DNA from: Saprospiraceae bacterium
Lineage (GTDB): Bacteria; Bacteroidota; Bacteroidia; Chitinophagales; Saprospiraceae
DNA: 32,919 bases
Direction: 5' to 3'
Assembly (NCBI GenBank): GCA_007121335.1
Contig: SKLY01000188.1
Span: 1 to 32,919 of the forward strand
Shown here: piece by piece, positions 8,331 through 16,751 of the stretch
How positions within the stretch are numbered: position 1 is the first letter of the stretch
How the letters are laid out: each line of letters opens with the position of its first letter
Translations under genes and position numbers: made by a program
The notes under the pieces: generated by a model
Database searches by the model: none
Told to the model about the DNA's origin: nothing
Seen by the model: only the letters and a program-made list of their open reading frames with translations

Positions 8331-10130
8331 TCAGGGGGTGTGGGTGTCTCGAAATTCGCGAAATCGCTCTCGCGCATGGTCCCTGAATCTGCTGTCCCTG
8401 TAATCCATAAAGAGTATTTCGTAGTACTCAGAGGCGCGCGCCGGGTCGTCAAGGTTGTGTTCCCACATCATCCCGAGTCTGTGGAGGGCGTGATCTGCGC
8501 GAATCCCCTCCGGATGTTTGTCATACACCCTGTTGTAGTATTTTTTCGCCATTTCAAAATCTCCAAGTTCCCTGTATGCCTCGCCTTTTGCATAAAAAAC
8601 ATGGCCTTCGAGTGTGTGGCCGGGGAATTCTTCAAGTAAATCATTCAGAATTGCAAATGCCTCGTCGTGGCGATTTTGGAAGAGGAGAAGTTCGCTTTGT
8701 GAAAAACGCTCCAGGGCCTGTGTGGTGGTATCAAGCCCAAGGTGGTCCATGATAAATACAGACAGGTCGATGGCATCGTTTGCGATAAATCTGCTGGTAG
8801 CTGATTTCAGGATGTCAAACTGAGATTGTGCCCATTCAAAATCTCCCATGAAGTAGCTCAGCCTCGCATCCCTGAATCTAGCCTGTTCCCCCAGCATTTC
8901 CTCCGGAAAATCTTTGTCCACTTGAGAGTAGAGCAAAGTAGCTTCCCACCGCTCGCCATTGATCAGGTAGTAATCACCCAAATCGAGTTTGGCCTGTGCT
9001 TCCAGGTACCTGTTTAGACCCGGCATATTCACCAATTCGTTGAGAATCTCGATGGCTTTGTCAATTTCATTGAGATGCAGTGCATAGAACCTGCCGAGTT
9101 CTGACATCAGGGGCGCAGTGCGCGGATTTCTTCCAAATTCATCCAGAAAGTCAAGGTATTTCTCTTCCAGTTCGACCAGCATTTCTCTGGTTGCATCCGG
9201 GTTTTGGTTGATACGCTTGCGCAGGACATTGAGGGCATTCTGTTTGGATGAGACGTAGAATGGGGAATCTATTGCTTTGTTGTCTGTGATGTATCTGTAG
9301 GCTTCGATGGCGGTTTCGAGGTCTTCCTCGTTTTCCGCTGTTTGAGCCAGACGAAATACCCGCTCGCCATTTTCTCCCAACCGCCTGTCGAGGGCACGGT
9401 ACTGAACCAGTGCAGATGCCAGGTCCCCGCGGTTAATAAAGACCCACGCCAGCAATTCTGCGAAGTGTTCATTTTCAGGGTGGTCCTGTATTTTTCCGTA
9501 TAGTTGGGCCTCCAGCTCCATAAAGTCCTCCTCGGAAAAAAACCGGTCAAAAATGGTTTGGAGATTATCCATTCTATTGGGCTGTTCCCTGAGATTGATC
9601 AGGTAGTATTTTACCATGTTCTCGCGCTGGCCGGTCCTTCGGTAGAGATCTGCCAGGTTGTAGGCAAATAGCGATTCATCTTCGAGTAGTTCTTCTCCTT
9701 TTTCGTAGGTGCGCAGCGCCATTTCATAATTACCCATCCGCGTAAATCCATTGGCCTGCCTGATGATACTCCCCCTGTCTGCCGCCAGATTTCTAATGGC
9801 CCGCTCGTATTCCCTCTCAGCCCGGTCGTGTCGGCCTTCCTGTTCGTAGATCCGGCCGAGTGTAAGGTGTAGATGCGTCTCCCTGGAGTATTTACCCATT
9901 CGTTCCTGAACAGCCTTCTTTGCGTCATCGAGTCGGTCGAGCTCGATATAACACTCCATCAGCCGGTCAAAGTAATGGGTAGAGCGGTCGTTTTCCCTCA
10001 AGAGTGATTCATAGACGGAGGCCGCTTTATCAAATTCCCTGTTGTTGAAATACTGGTTGGCCAGTTGTGCCGATTGCCCAATGAGCGAGGCCGTACCCAG
10101 CATGAAGATTACTATCAATAATGTGCGCAT
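8331..10130 (-). CDS. Exported tetratricopeptide-repeat protein
   Basis: The 599-aa product begins at the ATG at 10130 (MRTLLIVIFMLGTASLIGQS), which gives a clean signal peptide with likely cleavage near residue 17-20. An in-frame upstream start would add 19 residues before the signal and is unlikely. The rest is helical and charged, with many TPR-like units (for example YFNNREFDKAASVYESLL, LGRIYEQEGRHDRAEREYERAI, YAKGEAYRELGDFEMAKKYYNRV). No enzymatic domain is visible. It is probably a periplasmic or membrane-associated scaffold, and its partners cannot be told from sequence. The DUF4286 gene follows after 30 bp. Confidence 0.85.
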   Translation of the reverse strand: MRTLLIVIFMLGTASLIGQSAQLANQYFNNREFDKAASVYESLLRENDRSTHYFDRLMECYIELDRLDDAKKAVQERMGKYSRETHLHLTLGRIYEQEGRHDRAEREYERAIRNLAADRGSIIRQANGFTRMGNYEMALRTYEKGEELLEDESLFAYNLADLYRRTGQRENMVKYYLINLREQPNRMDNLQTIFDRFFSEEDFMELEAQLYGKIQDHPENEHFAELLAWVFINRGDLASALVQYRALDRRLGENGERVFRLAQTAENEEDLETAIEAYRYITDNKAIDSPFYVSSKQNALNVLRKRINQNPDATREMLVELEEKYLDFLDEFGRNPRTAPLMSELGRFYALHLNEIDKAIEILNELVNMPGLNRYLEAQAKLDLGDYYLINGERWEATLLYSQVDKDFPEEMLGEQARFRDARLSYFMGDFEWAQSQFDILKSATSRFIANDAIDLSVFIMDHLGLDTTTQALERFSQSELLLFQNRHDEAFAILNDLLEEFPGHTLEGHVFYAKGEAYRELGDFEMAKKYYNRVYDKHPEGIRADHALHRLGMMWEHNLDDPARASEYYEILFMDYRDSRFRDHARERFREFRDTHTP

Positions 10131-10448
10131 GGTTTCTTTTTCTGTCGTGAAAAATAACGCCCGCATTGCCCAAAAGTTGTAATACACGCCGTCCCATTTG
10201 GGTGGTCATCACTCTTTAGGGGGTGGAAGGAAACAGGGCTTATATTTTGGAGATAATCAACTAATGAGGTTCACCATAGAGATGACCGCAAGAGAGAATC
10301 CATGCCAACTCACCAAATCACACAACGAGCTTTCCGCCAATAACCTTTAGGTTTCTCCCCCAAAGCGTCGCCTGCCCCCAAAACTTTGGTGGGGGGGCTA
10401 AGCCGCAAAGGAAGGCGCAAAGAACCCTTTTTTCGGCAAAAAACCCTT
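10131..10448. other. Upstream region of TPR gene and left half of mosaic patch B
   Basis: No gene. About 10303-10327 carries CAACTCACCAAATCACACAAC, the ACTCACCAA module of patches A and C. About 10362-10393 holds an imperfect palindrome (GCCCCCAAAACTTTGGTGGGGGGGC), and 10394-10424 holds GCCGCAAAGGAAGGCGCAAAGAA. The latter two lie in the same order and orientation at 22555-22600. A promoter for the TPR gene should lie in 10131-10250, but no clear TAnnTTTG box was found. Confidence 0.6.
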
Positions 10449-10810
10449 CAAAATCTACAATCCCAAAAAATGGGATATGTAACTGACCACACCGCACTTA
10501 CGCATACAAAAAAACTCAAAACTAAGAACTAAAAACTCACAACGAGCCATCCGCCATCCACCATCAACCAATAACCCATGTGGTCCACCACAGAGAGCCA
10601 GAGAGCACGGAGATTGCACAGAGTGTTTTCGAAAAAACAATGTAATGAGCAAGGATGCGCCAGAAGAAAATCCTCCAAAATATACAACCCCAAAAAAATG
10701 GGATAAGTGACTGGATACATTGTGCTTACGCATACAAAAAACTCAAAACTAAGAACTCAAAACTCAAAACTCACAACGAGCCATCGGCCATCAGCCATGA
10801 ACCATCCGCC
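10449..10810. repeat. Direct repeat pair of composite intergenic element (patch B)
   Basis: About 10449-10577 and 10676-10810 are diverged direct copies about 130 bp long. Each has, in order: a CTACAATCCC / TATACAACCCC stretch, an A-run and TGGGAT (a small hairpin ATCCCA-A5-TGGGAT in copy 1), a block ending TTACGCATAC, an AAAACTCAAAACTAAGAACT short tandem array, CTCACAACGAGCCATC, and a CCATCNGCCATCNNCCAT array. Between them, 10583-10622 contains a purine-rich CCACCACAGAGAGCCAGAGA block. The right end runs into the ileS stop codon, whose TGA (complement of 10820-10822) is the start of a TGATGGCGG string that looks like part of the array. Confidence 0.85.
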
Positions 10811-10819
10811 GCTCCGCCA

Positions 10820-13800
10820 TCAATCAATCCTCTCCACCCTAATCCTGGTCTTACCTGCTTCGGCAATTTCCTGCTCTTCTCCGTCCACGCTCTCCGTGAA
10901 TTTAATCCGGTCTGCGAGCACTTCGTTTTTCACGTAGTCGCTGAAATCATTCATGGCATCGGTGAGAATTTCGTTGTTTTCGATGTACACATTGATGCGG
11001 TCGGTGACATTGAAATCGCTGTCCTTGCGCAGATTCTGGATGCGGTTTACCAGCTCCCTGGCGAGGCCCTCTTTTTTGAGTTCTTCGGTCAGGGTGGTGT
11101 CCAGCGCCACGGTGATATCGCCGTCCTGCGCGACCTGCCATCCCGGAATATCCTCGGAAGTGATCAGGACATCTTCCCGGCTCAGGTCGTAGTTATTTCC
11201 GTTTAGTTCCACCGTGACATTGCCTGTTTTTTCGAGTTCGGCAATCTCATTCGGTTTCCAGGAGGAGATCAACTGATTGGCAGCTTTCATATCCTTGCCA
11301 AGACGTCTTCCCAGGGTTTTGAAATTGGGTTTTGCCTTTTTCTTGATGAGGCCTGAGGCATCAGTTACGTATTCGATCTTTTTGACGTTGACCTCTGCTT
11401 TGATCAGCTCAGACACGGCTTCCACCTCTTGCTTGAACTTTCCATCGACCACCGGCAGTAATATGCGATTGAGAGGCTGGCGCACCCTTATTTTTTCCTT
11501 TTTTCTGAGAGAAAAAACGAGTGAGGTAATGCGCTGAGCGTAATCCATTTTGCGCTCCAATTCCTCATTGATTACCTCTCTGTTTACAGCGGGGAAATCG
11601 CAGAGGTGTATGGATTGGTGGGTATGTGAATCGTTGGCGGAGCTGATGTTTCTGTAGAGAAACTCCGCGAAAAAGGGTGCCACCGGGGCCATGAGTTTGG
11701 CCACTGTGACGAGACACTCCTCCAGTGTTTGGTAAGCAGCGAGCTTGTCTGCGGACATCTCACCTTTCCAGAACCGCCTTCTGCTCAGCCTCACGTACCA
11801 GTTGCTGAGGTGGTCCGAGACAAATTGCTGTATTTTCCGGGTCGCCAGAGTCGGCTCGTAGTCTGCGTAGTGTTTTTCCGCCTCAACCGTGAGTGAGTGC
11901 AACATGGACAAAACCCAGCGATCCAGTTCCGGCCTCTCCGCTGCGGGAATGGATTCTTTTTTACCGTCGTATTTATCCACATTGGCGTAGAGGGCAAAAA
12001 AGGAATAGGTATTGAAAAGGGTTCCGAAGAATTTTCGCTTGACTTCCTCCAGGCCCTTCAAATCGAATTTTAAATTTTCCCAGGGTTGGGAATTGGAGAT
12101 CATGTACCACCGGGTGGGGTCGGCTCCGTACTTTGCGATGGTTTCAAAGGGCTCGATGGCATTGCCGAGGCGCTTGGACATTTTACGGCCGTCTTTGTCC
12201 TGCACCAATCCATTGGAAACCACATTTTTGTACGCCACGCTGTCAAAACACATGGCCGCTATGGCGTGAAGGGTAAAAAACCACCCCCTTGTTTGGTCAA
12301 CCCCCTCAGCGATGAAATCAGCCGGGAAGTTTTTTTCGAAAATATCCTCATTTTCAAAGGGGTAGTGCCACTGTGCATACGGCATGGAACCGCTGTCAAA
12401 CCAGACGTCGATCAGATCGGTCTCCCTCGTCATGGGTTTGCCCCCGGGAGTTACAAGGGTGACATCGTCGATGTAAGGGCGATGAAGGTCCCCGGGTACG
12501 GACTGATCCAGCCCGAGTTTTTGATTGGCCTTTTCAATTTCCGCTTTCAGTTGCTCGATGGAGCCGATGATCAGTTCTTCCTCTCCGTCCTCAGTGCGCC
12601 AGATTGGCAGGGGGATACCCCAGTATCTGGACCGGCTGAGGTTCCAGTCCTGGAGATTTTCCAGCCAGTTTCCAAAACGCTTGGTACCGGTGTGGGCGGG
12701 TTTCCAGTTGATGGTTTTATTGAGTTCCACCATTTTTTTACGCGCGGCTGTGGTTTTCACGAACCAACTGTCGAGCGGGTAGTAGAGAATGGGTTTATCC
12801 GTTCTCCAACAGTGCGGGTAGTTGTGGAGGTATTTTTGAGAGGAGAAGGCCTTGTTTTCCTTTTTCAACTTAATGACGATATCGACATTGACATCTTTGT
12901 AATCCGGATCGTCCTTGTAGTTTTTTACATACCTACCCGCAAATTCCCCCATTCTCTCGTCAAATTTCCCCTGCCTGTCCACCAGGGTAAGGTGTCCAAC
13001 ACCGTATTTGGCAGCTACCTGGCGGTCATCGGCTCCAAATGAAGGTGCGATGTGAACGATACCGGTACCGTCTTCTGTAGTCACAAAATCTCCCAGCAGC
13101 ACCTTGAATGCATCTCCGCTTTCCGGCTGTGCATAGGGCAGTAACTGGTGGTAAGAGATCAATTCCAGTGATTTTCCATCGGTTTCCAGCACCACCTCGG
13201 CAGGTATTTTTTTGTCTCCCGGTTGGTAATCATCCAGGGACATTTCCAACTGCTCCGGTTTGAACCAGGCACTGAGAAGTTCTTTGGCCAGAATGACGTT
13301 AATCGGTTTGTGGGTGTAGCGGTTAAAAGTTCGGACCATGAGGTAGGTCAGTTTGGGTCCGGCAGCGAGTGCGGTATTGGAGGGCAGGGTCCAGGGTGTG
13401 GTCGTCCACGCCACAAAATAAACCGTTGCATCCCCTGCTTTTTCGTACAAAAACGCCGACCTTTCGTCCTTTTTCAGCTCGAATTGAGCCACGGCGGAGA
13501 CATCGCTAACCTCTCTGTAGCAGCCGGGCTGATTGAGCTCGTGGGTACTGAGTCCGGTTCCGGCGGCAGGAGAGTAGGGCTGTATGCTGTAACCCTTGTA
13601 CAGGAATCCATTGTCGTACAGTTTTTTCAGCAAGTGCCAGACGGATTCGATGTAGTCGTTTTCAAAGGTGATGTAGGGATTGTCCAGATTGACCCAGTAG
13701 CCCATTTTGCGGGTCAGGTCGTCCCAGAGGTCCTTGTAGCGCATTACCGTCTCCCGGCATTTTTTGTTGTAGTCATCCACGGAGATTTTTTTGCCAATAT

Positions 13801-14125
13801 CCTCCTTGGTGATACCGAGTTCCTTTTCCACGCTCAGCTCGATGGGCAGACCGTGGGTGTCCCAGCCACCCTTGCGCTCCACCCTTTTTCCCTTCATGGT
13901 GTGAAACCTGCAGAACAGATCCTTCACAGTCCGAGCCATTACGTGGTGAATGCCCGGTTTGCCATTGGCTGAAGGCGGACCTTCAAAAAAGACGTAGGGG
14001 TTATTCGGGTCCCTCTGGTCTATACTCTTTTGAAAAATGCCCTCTTCCTCCCAAAACTTCAGGATTTCTGCATCCATGGCAGGCATATCCAATTGGCTGT
14101 ACTCCTTAAACTTTCCGTCACTCAT
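10820..14125 (-). CDS. ileS: Isoleucine--tRNA ligase, eukaryote-like (type 2), GxHH variant
   Basis: A 1101-aa class I aminoacyl-tRNA synthetase charging tRNA-Ile. The start at 14125 (MSDGKFKEYSQLDMP) is preferred over an in-frame start 17 codons upstream. The catalytic HIGH region reads PSANGKPGIHHVMART, so the motif is G58-I-H-H61, not HxGH. KMSKR is intact near residue 647. The CP1 editing domain is present (WTTTPWTLPSNTAL about residue 255 and GTGIVHIAPSFGADD). The C-terminal half is the anticodon-binding domain with the longer tail usual for about 1100-aa type-2 enzymes. A TATTTTTG box lies upstream at 14192-14185. The stop codon abuts repeat patch B. Identity is certain; type assignment rests on length and motifs. 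Confidence 0.97.
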   Translation of the reverse strand: MSDGKFKEYSQLDMPAMDAEILKFWEEEGIFQKSIDQRDPNNPYVFFEGPPSANGKPGIHHVMARTVKDLFCRFHTMKGKRVERKGGWDTHGLPIELSVEKELGITKEDIGKKISVDDYNKKCRETVMRYKDLWDDLTRKMGYWVNLDNPYITFENDYIESVWHLLKKLYDNGFLYKGYSIQPYSPAAGTGLSTHELNQPGCYREVSDVSAVAQFELKKDERSAFLYEKAGDATVYFVAWTTTPWTLPSNTALAAGPKLTYLMVRTFNRYTHKPINVILAKELLSAWFKPEQLEMSLDDYQPGDKKIPAEVVLETDGKSLELISYHQLLPYAQPESGDAFKVLLGDFVTTEDGTGIVHIAPSFGADDRQVAAKYGVGHLTLVDRQGKFDERMGEFAGRYVKNYKDDPDYKDVNVDIVIKLKKENKAFSSQKYLHNYPHCWRTDKPILYYPLDSWFVKTTAARKKMVELNKTINWKPAHTGTKRFGNWLENLQDWNLSRSRYWGIPLPIWRTEDGEEELIIGSIEQLKAEIEKANQKLGLDQSVPGDLHRPYIDDVTLVTPGGKPMTRETDLIDVWFDSGSMPYAQWHYPFENEDIFEKNFPADFIAEGVDQTRGWFFTLHAIAAMCFDSVAYKNVVSNGLVQDKDGRKMSKRLGNAIEPFETIAKYGADPTRWYMISNSQPWENLKFDLKGLEEVKRKFFGTLFNTYSFFALYANVDKYDGKKESIPAAERPELDRWVLSMLHSLTVEAEKHYADYEPTLATRKIQQFVSDHLSNWYVRLSRRRFWKGEMSADKLAAYQTLEECLVTVAKLMAPVAPFFAEFLYRNISSANDSHTHQSIHLCDFPAVNREVINEELERKMDYAQRITSLVFSLRKKEKIRVRQPLNRILLPVVDGKFKQEVEAVSELIKAEVNVKKIEYVTDASGLIKKKAKPNFKTLGRRLGKDMKAANQLISSWKPNEIAELEKTGNVTVELNGNNYDLSREDVLITSEDIPGWQVAQDGDITVALDTTLTEELKKEGLARELVNRIQNLRKDSDFNVTDRINVYIENNEILTDAMNDFSDYVKNEVLADRIKFTESVDGEEQEIAEAGKTRIRVERID

Positions 14126-14184
14126 GCTAGCTGCTTGTGTTTTATATTCTACCTCGCAATGCGGGTTTCGTTTCAAGTTGGGCG

Positions 14185-14192
14185 CAAAAATA
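14185..14192 (-). promoter_or_regulatory. -7 promoter box for ileS
   Basis: On the minus strand this reads TATTTTTG, an exact match to the Bacteroidota TAnnTTTG element. It would start transcription near 14178, giving a leader of about 53 nt before the ileS ATG. No clear -33 TTG is seen at the usual distance. Confidence 0.5.
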
Positions 14193-14429
14193 CGAATAAG
14201 CTGAAAACTGGTAGATTTAGGGGGAATTGGTTTGGAGATTCTTGAAACCGGGATTAGTCCAGGGACTTTTGATCAGGAAAAATAAGTTTTCACTGCAATG
14301 AAGTCCGGCTGGATTTACAAGGTGCATGGCTGATCGGGGAATGGGAATAAAATTTCTGATGGAACAATAGAACAGCCCGGGGAAAACCCCGTTACCGTTT
14401 TTGAGGTTAAATTGAGGCGAAAAAAATAT

Positions 14430-15179
14430 ATGATCAATCTATTGATAGAGCGGGAAGAGGCATCGGCCCAGATTCAACTGACCTTTTACCTGCACAATGT
14501 TTCCACATACTCCTTCTCCTGTACCATGCATCTGGAAGGAGTGGAGGGAGATTTCAGGCTGCGCGAGCGGTTTTTGAAAAGCGGAGAACTGGCAAAAGTA
14601 TTTGTGGTGCCGGCGCATTTTGTGAAGGACCACCTGAGGGTGAATTATTCCACCAATTGTTTTTCCACAATGGGCAGGGAAGGTTCTTCCAGTGGAAAAA
14701 TAAAGGTCAAAGCCCGCGATTTTTTACGCAAAAAGGTGTTTATCGATGAACTGAATACCTCCTGTCTCAAGTATCCGCTCTGGGAGGAAAAGAAGGGGAA
14801 AGACAAGGCCGGCAAACTGGACTACAAACTCAAATCTGACACAAGCGGTGGTTCCCTTGAATTTGTGAATATTTATGACACCAAAGAGTTGGTGGAATTT
14901 GACACAACCATCGATCTCCACATCGAAAAACTGGTGGATGATCCGTCCAGGGTGGATGCCAATACCGCTTTTTTGATACAGATGAAAGCCTTCCAGCAAT
15001 TCATGGATAAAGCCATTCGACTCGGGGTGGATAAGGTCTATGTAATACACGGTTTGGGCAAGGGAAAATTGAGAAACCGAGTCAGGGGCTACGCCGAGGA
15101 TCTGGATGTGGTGGCTGAGGTAAAAAATGAATGGGATCCGCGCTTTGGGTACGGTGCTTCAGAGATCAGATTTAAATAA
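14430..15179 (+). CDS. Smr-domain protein (DUF2027-like, short form)
   Basis: A 249-aa protein from the ATG at 14430; a TTG at 14412 in frame would add 6 residues. The C-terminal third is a Smr domain: TTIDLHIEKLVDD, then VYVIHGLGKGKLRNRV with the HGxGxG motif near residue 207, and the terminal YGASEIRF strand. Such domains bind or nick nucleic acid in MutS2 and related proteins. The N-terminal half resembles the middle domain of DUF2027/Smr proteins of Bacteroidota, which usually carry an additional N-terminal domain and run to about 340 aa. That domain is missing here. The frame stays open upstream to a TGA at 14331-14333, beyond which an in-frame ATG lies at 14298. Function unknown. Confidence 0.8.
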   Translation: MINLLIEREEASAQIQLTFYLHNVSTYSFSCTMHLEGVEGDFRLRERFLKSGELAKVFVVPAHFVKDHLRVNYSTNCFSTMGREGSSSGKIKVKARDFLRKKVFIDELNTSCLKYPLWEEKKGKDKAGKLDYKLKSDTSGGSLEFVNIYDTKELVEFDTTIDLHIEKLVDDPSRVDANTAFLIQMKAFQQFMDKAIRLGVDKVYVIHGLGKGKLRNRVRGYAEDLDVVAEVKNEWDPRFGYGASEIRFK

Positions 15180-15337
15180 GTGGGGGAATTGTGTTCCACC
15201 CGGGCGGTAATTTAGAAGCCGGGTAGAAATGATGATTTTAGTGGATTTTTTACCTGTGGTTATACGTAAGAGCTGCCAATCCCAAAAGTTTTAGATGCGC
15301 CTTGTTTGTGGCCATTTAAAGTAGTTGAATTACAGTT

Positions 15338-16078
15338 ATGCAAAAAAACTTACAGGCTGAAATTGAAAGTAGCAACAGGGTGGATTCCACCCCGTGCAGC
15401 TTGTACTTTTTTCACTTCCGCAAAAACAAATACTGGGCATTCAAACAAATGCGATTGGCCTTGAAGCCGCTGAAGGAATCTCCCGAATTGGAGTTTTTTA
15501 AACTAATGGGTTGCGGTGGGGGAAATGGATTTAGTATTGTGCCCGATTTTTCGACCTATGCATTGCTCTGTGTTTGGCAAAAAGGTTTTTCCCCGGAAGA
15601 CTTTGAAAAGGAGAACGACCTGTATCACAGTTACTTGCAGCGCAGTTCCGGGATCAGGCGTTTTGATTTGCGTCCCGTCGTGGGAAAGGGCAGTTGGGGA
15701 GGTGGTGTTCCATTTGAGATGCAGCCCGAATTAAAGGGCGATTATCCCTGGGCCGTTTTGACCCGCGCTTCAATAAAATGGTGGAAAGTTCCTGGCTTTT
15801 GGGCTTCAGTGCCGGGCGTAAGTGATTCCGCATCCGGTTTTCCGGGCTCTGCATTTTCCATTGGTATTGGCGAGTGGCCATTGATCGAACAGGCTACCTT
15901 CAGTGTTTGGAAAAATCCCGATTCCATTAACCAGTTCGCCTACCAAAGTCGTCATCACAAAGAAGTGATAAAAAAGACACGGAAGAGAAATTGGTATTCG
16001 GAGGAATTGTTTGTACGCTTTCAGGTTTTGAATGATCAATGGTTGTCAAATACTGATTCAACCGGAGGAGATTTTTAA
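15338..16078 (+). CDS. CrtA-like carotenoid oxygenase (spheroidene monooxygenase family)
   Basis: The 246-aa product matches the spheroidene monooxygenase (CrtA) family along its length. Landmarks are KNKYWAFKQMRLALKPL, FFKLMGCGGGNGFSIVPDFSTYALLCVW, WAVLTRASIKWWKVPGFWASVPGV, FSIGIGEWPLIEQATFSVW and the C-terminal YSEELFVRFQVLNDQW. CrtA proteins add a keto group at C-2 of carotenoids, and CrtA relatives in marine Bacteroidota are reported to act as carotenoid 2-hydroxylases in myxol-type pigment synthesis. Substrate cannot be decided here. No other carotenoid gene is in the window, so it stands apart from a pathway cluster. The start codon ATG at 15338 follows an AT-rich leader. Downstream is the rhodanese lipoprotein gene with its own promoter-like box. 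Confidence 0.82.
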   Translation: MQKNLQAEIESSNRVDSTPCSLYFFHFRKNKYWAFKQMRLALKPLKESPELEFFKLMGCGGGNGFSIVPDFSTYALLCVWQKGFSPEDFEKENDLYHSYLQRSSGIRRFDLRPVVGKGSWGGGVPFEMQPELKGDYPWAVLTRASIKWWKVPGFWASVPGVSDSASGFPGSAFSIGIGEWPLIEQATFSVWKNPDSINQFAYQSRHHKEVIKKTRKRNWYSEELFVRFQVLNDQWLSNTDSTGGDF

Positions 16079-16131
16079 AGGGTTTTCCATAAAATCAATC
16101 CTGCCGAAAAAACCTTTAAAGGCTATTTGCG

Positions 16132-16139
16132 TATCTTTG
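16132..16139 (+). promoter_or_regulatory. -7 promoter box for rhodanese lipoprotein
   Basis: TATCTTTG followed by CAGG, an exact match to TAnnTTTG. Expected transcription start is near 16146, giving a leader of about 93 nt before the ATG at 16239. No clear -33 element was found. Confidence 0.5.
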
Positions 16140-16238
16140 CAGGTGATTAATGGCCAGATTTTCCAGGGTTCTTTAAAAACTGGTAATGTAAGTCGGCCTT
16201 TGGGCGTTAACGTTTGTAAATTCTTAAACACAGAAATC

Positions 16239-16751
16239 ATGAGATCTATAATAGCACTGTTATTGCCATTGTCACTGATGTTTGCAGCTTGTTCCGGTGA
16301 TCAAAATGGCGATCAAAATGGAGAACAGGGTGGAGACGAAACCACCGGGGAATTGACCATCAATGAAGAGGGAACCACCGCTGAGGATGCGGCCGCTGCT
16401 GATGCTGAGAACATTGAGGAAGTTCGCACCGTCAAAAGGAACTTAGATACGGAGACTTTTCGCGAGGAAATTCAGTCCAATGATGCCGTCCTGATTGATG
16501 TCAGAACGGATAGAGAGTGGAATAATGGTAGAATACCCGGAAGTGTGCAAATGAACATACACAGACCTGAATTTCAAGAAAATCTAAGTGCTTTTCCACG
16601 GGATCAAAAGCTTTATTTTTACTGCGCTTCCGGAAGGCGAACTCAGGAGGCATTGAGCATAGCCGAGCGCCTGGGTTTTCACAATGTATCCCATCTTTCC
16701 CGGGGGATCAACAGTTGGCAGCGCGAGGGCTTTGAGCTCGAGCGGGATTGA
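16239..16751 (+). CDS. Rhodanese-domain lipoprotein
   Basis: 170 aa from the ATG at 16239 (MRSIIALLLPLSLMFAACSG). This start gives a lipoprotein signal with lipobox FAAC and lipidated Cys18; the open frame further upstream overlaps the crtA-like gene and is not used. The acidic linker at residues 19-60 contains a GDQN repeat encoded by a 12-bp direct duplication, and the acidic residues right after the Cys resemble the export signal of Bacteroidota surface lipoproteins. A single rhodanese domain (about 66-168) has the active-site loop CASGRRT with Cys129. Rhodaneses move sulfane sulfur, but the physiological acceptor is unknown. It is a paralogue of the membrane rhodanese at 29567 (shared DVRTxREWNxG, GGINSW / RGINSW). 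Confidence 0.88.
   Translation: MRSIIALLLPLSLMFAACSGDQNGDQNGEQGGDETTGELTINEEGTTAEDAAAADAENIEEVRTVKRNLDTETFREEIQSNDAVLIDVRTDREWNNGRIPGSVQMNIHRPEFQENLSAFPRDQKLYFYCASGRRTQEALSIAERLGFHNVSHLSRGINSWQREGFELERD

Noticed and set aside
12086-13042. 318-codon plus-strand open frame
   Set aside because: Lies wholly opposite ileS and matches no family; a shadow frame of a high-GC coding region.
13223-13972. 249-codon plus-strand frame opposite the ileS N-terminus
   Set aside because: Antisense to conserved IleRS catalytic and editing regions; no independent support.
14331-14333. In-frame TGA as a selenocysteine codon in the Smr gene
   Set aside because: No selenoprotein family match and no convincing SECIS-like hairpin after it; a shorter start or 5' decay explains the data.
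14377-14390. Short GC stem CGGGG-AAAA-CCCCG upstream of the Smr gene as a terminator
   Set aside because: No plus-strand gene lies upstream to be terminated, and the stem is only 5 bp.
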